Positions 61,850 to 64,000 of a stretch of DNA of 64,000 nt are shown piece by piece. The notes under the pieces were generated by a model, which was not told where the DNA came from, did not search any database, and was given only the letters and a program-made list of their open reading frames with translations. The position numbers were made by a program, and so were the translations under genes. The stretch covers positions 54,575,116 through 54,639,115 of the forward strand of contig CM072919.1 of NCBI GenBank assembly GCA_037013685.1, read 5' to 3'. Each line of letters opens with the position of its first letter. Positions within the stretch are counted from its first letter, which is position 1. Origin of the DNA: Acridotheres tristis (lineage: Eukaryota; Chordata; Aves; Passeriformes; Sturnidae).

Positions 61850-64000
61850 CAACATGGCCAGCATCTCAGCTAAGGTTCCTTAACACAATGCACATAGCAT
61901 GGGCAGCAAACCAGAGCAGCTGGAAGCCACTGTGCTGTTCGAAGGCTATGACCTTGTTGCTATTCCTGAAACTTTGTGGGATGAATCCGTTTTCTGGAGT
62001 GTTATTTTTAATGGCTGCAGGCTGTTCAGAAGAGACAGGGAAAGAAATAGAGGCAGAGGGATTTCTCTTTACAGCAAGAGGTGAATTAAATGTGAAGAGC
62101 TGTCCCTGAAGAACACCCATGAGCAGGTGCAAAGCTCATGGGGAGGGGTCAGAGACTGAGGCAGCAAAGGGAACCTTGTGTCTGGGGTCTGCTACAGCTG
62201 CCAGAGCAAGGGGAGCCCATTGACCAGACCTTCCCGCTCCAGCCACAGGAGGCATTGTGCCTGCAGGGTCTTGTCCTGCGGGGGGAATTCAACCACCCCA
62301 GCAGCTGTTGGGAAAGGAGCTTGGAGGGCTGTAGGCAACGCAGGAGCCTCCTGGAATGCGTGGAGGAGACTTCCTGAGCCAGGTTATAGACAGCCCTGCG
62401 AGGGAATGTGTTGCAGGATCTCTTGGTCACCAGTGCAAGTGAGCGAACTGGGACACCAAGAGTGGAGACAGCCTGGGCTGCAGGGATCATGCATGGCTGG
62501 AGTGTGCAGTCCTGATGGATAGGGGTCGGGGTAAGGGGCTAAAGTCCAGCTCTTGAACTTTAGGAAAGCAGACTTCCAGTCCTTTGGGAGCCTAGTCAGT
62601 GGGATCCCCTGACAGACTGCCCTCAGGGACAAGGGAGTAGAAGAGAGCTGGCAGATCTTTAAGCAACTCTTCCACAGAGAGCAAGAGCTGCCAATCCCCA
62701 GGAGCAAGAAATCAGACAAGGAGGGCAAGGGAACAGCAGGGCTGAGTAGAAACTTACTGGTCAAAATTAAGGGAAAGAAGCAAATGCATAGGCAGTGGAA
62801 ACCAGGACAGGTAATCTAGGAAGAATTTAGAGATGAAATACAATTGTGTAGAGAGGCAGTGAGGAAGCCCAAGGCAAAACTGGAACTGAACCTGGCAAGG
62901 GACACAAAGAATAACAAGAAAAGCTACAGGTACAATACACTAACCAGAAATGGAAGGTCAAAGAAAGGATACCCCCTGATAAACAATGCTGGAAAAGTGG
63001 TGACAGTGGATGACAAAGCCAAGGTACTCAATAACTTTTTTACCTCTGTCTTGAATGGCAACCTCTCTTCCCACTCGGGGATAGATGGAGGACAGCAGGA
63101 TGGAGACTGAGGGAGCAAAGTCCCTCCCACTGTCAGAGAAGATCAGGTTCATGGCTCTCTGAGGAACTGGAATGTACATAAGCCTGGGACCCAATAAGCT
63201 GCATCCCAGAGTCCTGAGGGAATTGTCAGTAGATACCAGTCAGATGTAGTTGCCAAGCCACTCTCCTTCATATTTGAAAAGTCACTGCAGTCTGGGCAAG
63301 TCCCAGGTGACTGGGAAAAGGGAAAAACATTGTACCTACCTTTAAGAATGCTAGAAAGGAGGAATACTAAGAAATATTGACCCATCAGCCTCACCTCTGC
63401 CTGGGAAGATCATGGACCAGATGGCCCTAGAGCTGTGCACATGTAGGACAGGGAGGTGATTCACACACAACTGCACCAAGGGCAGGTCCTGCCTGATCAA
63501 CCCAGTGGCCTTCTATGCTGGGGTGATGGCATCGTGGACAAGGGAAGAGTTACAGATGTCATTTTTCTGTCATTTTACTGTAAAGCCTTTGACACAGTCC
63601 CCCACAACATCCTTCTCTCTAGATTGGAGAGAGATGGATTCCATGAGTGGACTGCTTAGTGGATGAGGAACTGGTTTGACAGTTGCATCCAGAGGGTAGT
63701 GGTCAGTGGCTCAGAGTCCCAATGGGCTTCAGGGACAAGTGCTGCTCCTTGGGGGCCCATAATGGGACCAGTGTTATTAAATACCTCCATTAATGACATG
63801 GACAAAGGGATTTGCAGATGACACCAAGTTCAGTGGTGTAGTTGTCAGACTTAAGTATGGGATGCCATCTAGAGGGACTTGGACAAGATGGAGAAGTGGG
63901 TTTATGGTAATCTCATGTGTTTTAATAAGGCCAGGGACAAAGTGCTGCACCTGGGTTGGGGCAGCTCCTTGTATCACCCTGGGCTGTGGTGAACAGATCA
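61850..64000 (+). mobile_element. CR1 LINE, long decayed copy running off the window
   Basis: The ORF2 start region is recognisable: ACACAATGCACATAGCATGG, then endonuclease blocks LVAIPETLWDES and RLFRRDRERNRGRG near 61950-62070 and RGEFNHPSSCWERS near 62268 (a GDFN-type site with D replaced by E). The RT region has NYW-PISLTS near 63378, CKAFDTVPHNILLSRLE near 63570, and FADDTKF at about 63812, the catalytic ADD motif still present. Several frameshifts and stops separate these blocks, so it is a dead copy. The 3' end lies outside the window. Confidence 0.9.
62844..63107 (+). pseudogene. CR1 ORF2 remnant between endonuclease and RT
   Basis: Open 88-codon piece including CREAVRKPKAKLELNLARDT and KKGYPLINNAGKVVTVDDKA with VLNNFFTSVLNG, matching the CR1 linker that precedes the reverse transcriptase (the ADVLNEFFASVF-type block). 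It ends at a TGA. Part of the LINE above. Confidence 0.8.

Larger units (their letters stand above)
59887..64000 (+). other. TMEM171: TMEM171 intron, running past the window edge
   Basis: Begins GTAAGA. It contains an LTR-like block (about 60850-61380) and CR1 DNA (about 61480-64000). I looked for the last TMEM171 exon and did not see it, so I infer it is to the right of the window. Confidence 0.65.

Noticed and set aside
1..64000. CRISPR arrays, operons, phage or bacterial mobile systems
   Set aside because: The window is a vertebrate nuclear sequence with introns, LINEs and a SINE. No prokaryotic features were seen.

Overview
This is vertebrate, almost certainly avian, nuclear DNA, probably from a passerine. 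It has an AT-rich background, small exons in long introns, many CR1 LINE fragments ending in ATTCTGTG-type octamers, avian-looking ERV long terminal repeats, and one tRNA-Ile-headed, CR1-tailed SINE like the passerine family TguSINE1. The only confident protein-coding genes are the 3' part of FCHO2 and most of TMEM171, both on the + strand. They are also neighbours on human 5q13. That human region corresponds largely to the avian Z chromosome, so the window is probably Z-linked (inference).

Layout: 1-5258 is FCHO2 intron. From 5259 to 35841, fifteen constitutive-looking FCHO2 exons add up to 1497 nt, exactly 498 codons plus a stop. They encode the post-F-BAR linker and the complete C-terminal mu-homology domain. 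Two further open exons have good splice signals and matching phases: 510 nt at 13625-14134 and 60 nt at 19447-19506. Both can be included or skipped without changing the frame, and the 510-nt exon is the most interesting observation here. FCHO2 also contains a probable minor-spliceosome AT-AC intron (5314-7370), a GC-AG intron (33046-35433), and very small exons of 12 and 25 nt. The 3'UTR follows 35842.

From about 38 to 51.5 kb the DNA looks intergenic, with CR1 fragments and an ERVL-like LTR. A SINE (about 51.54-51.65 kb) sits just upstream of a strong CpG island (about 51.75-52.35 kb), which is the likely promoter of TMEM171. The TMEM171 coding exons are 58102-58732 and 59745-59886. Its last coding exon is not seen and probably lies beyond the right edge, after an LTR-like block and a long decayed CR1 that runs to the end of the window.

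Function: FCHO2 is an early clathrin-coated-pit protein that binds membrane through its F-BAR domain (upstream of this window), AP-2 through its linker, and cargo or adaptors through its mu-homology domain. TMEM171 is a four-pass membrane protein of poorly known function with PPxY motifs in its C-terminal tail. Nothing in the sequence links the two genes functionally. Exon boundaries were worked out by hand from splice signals, phase and protein similarity known to me; no alignment was run.
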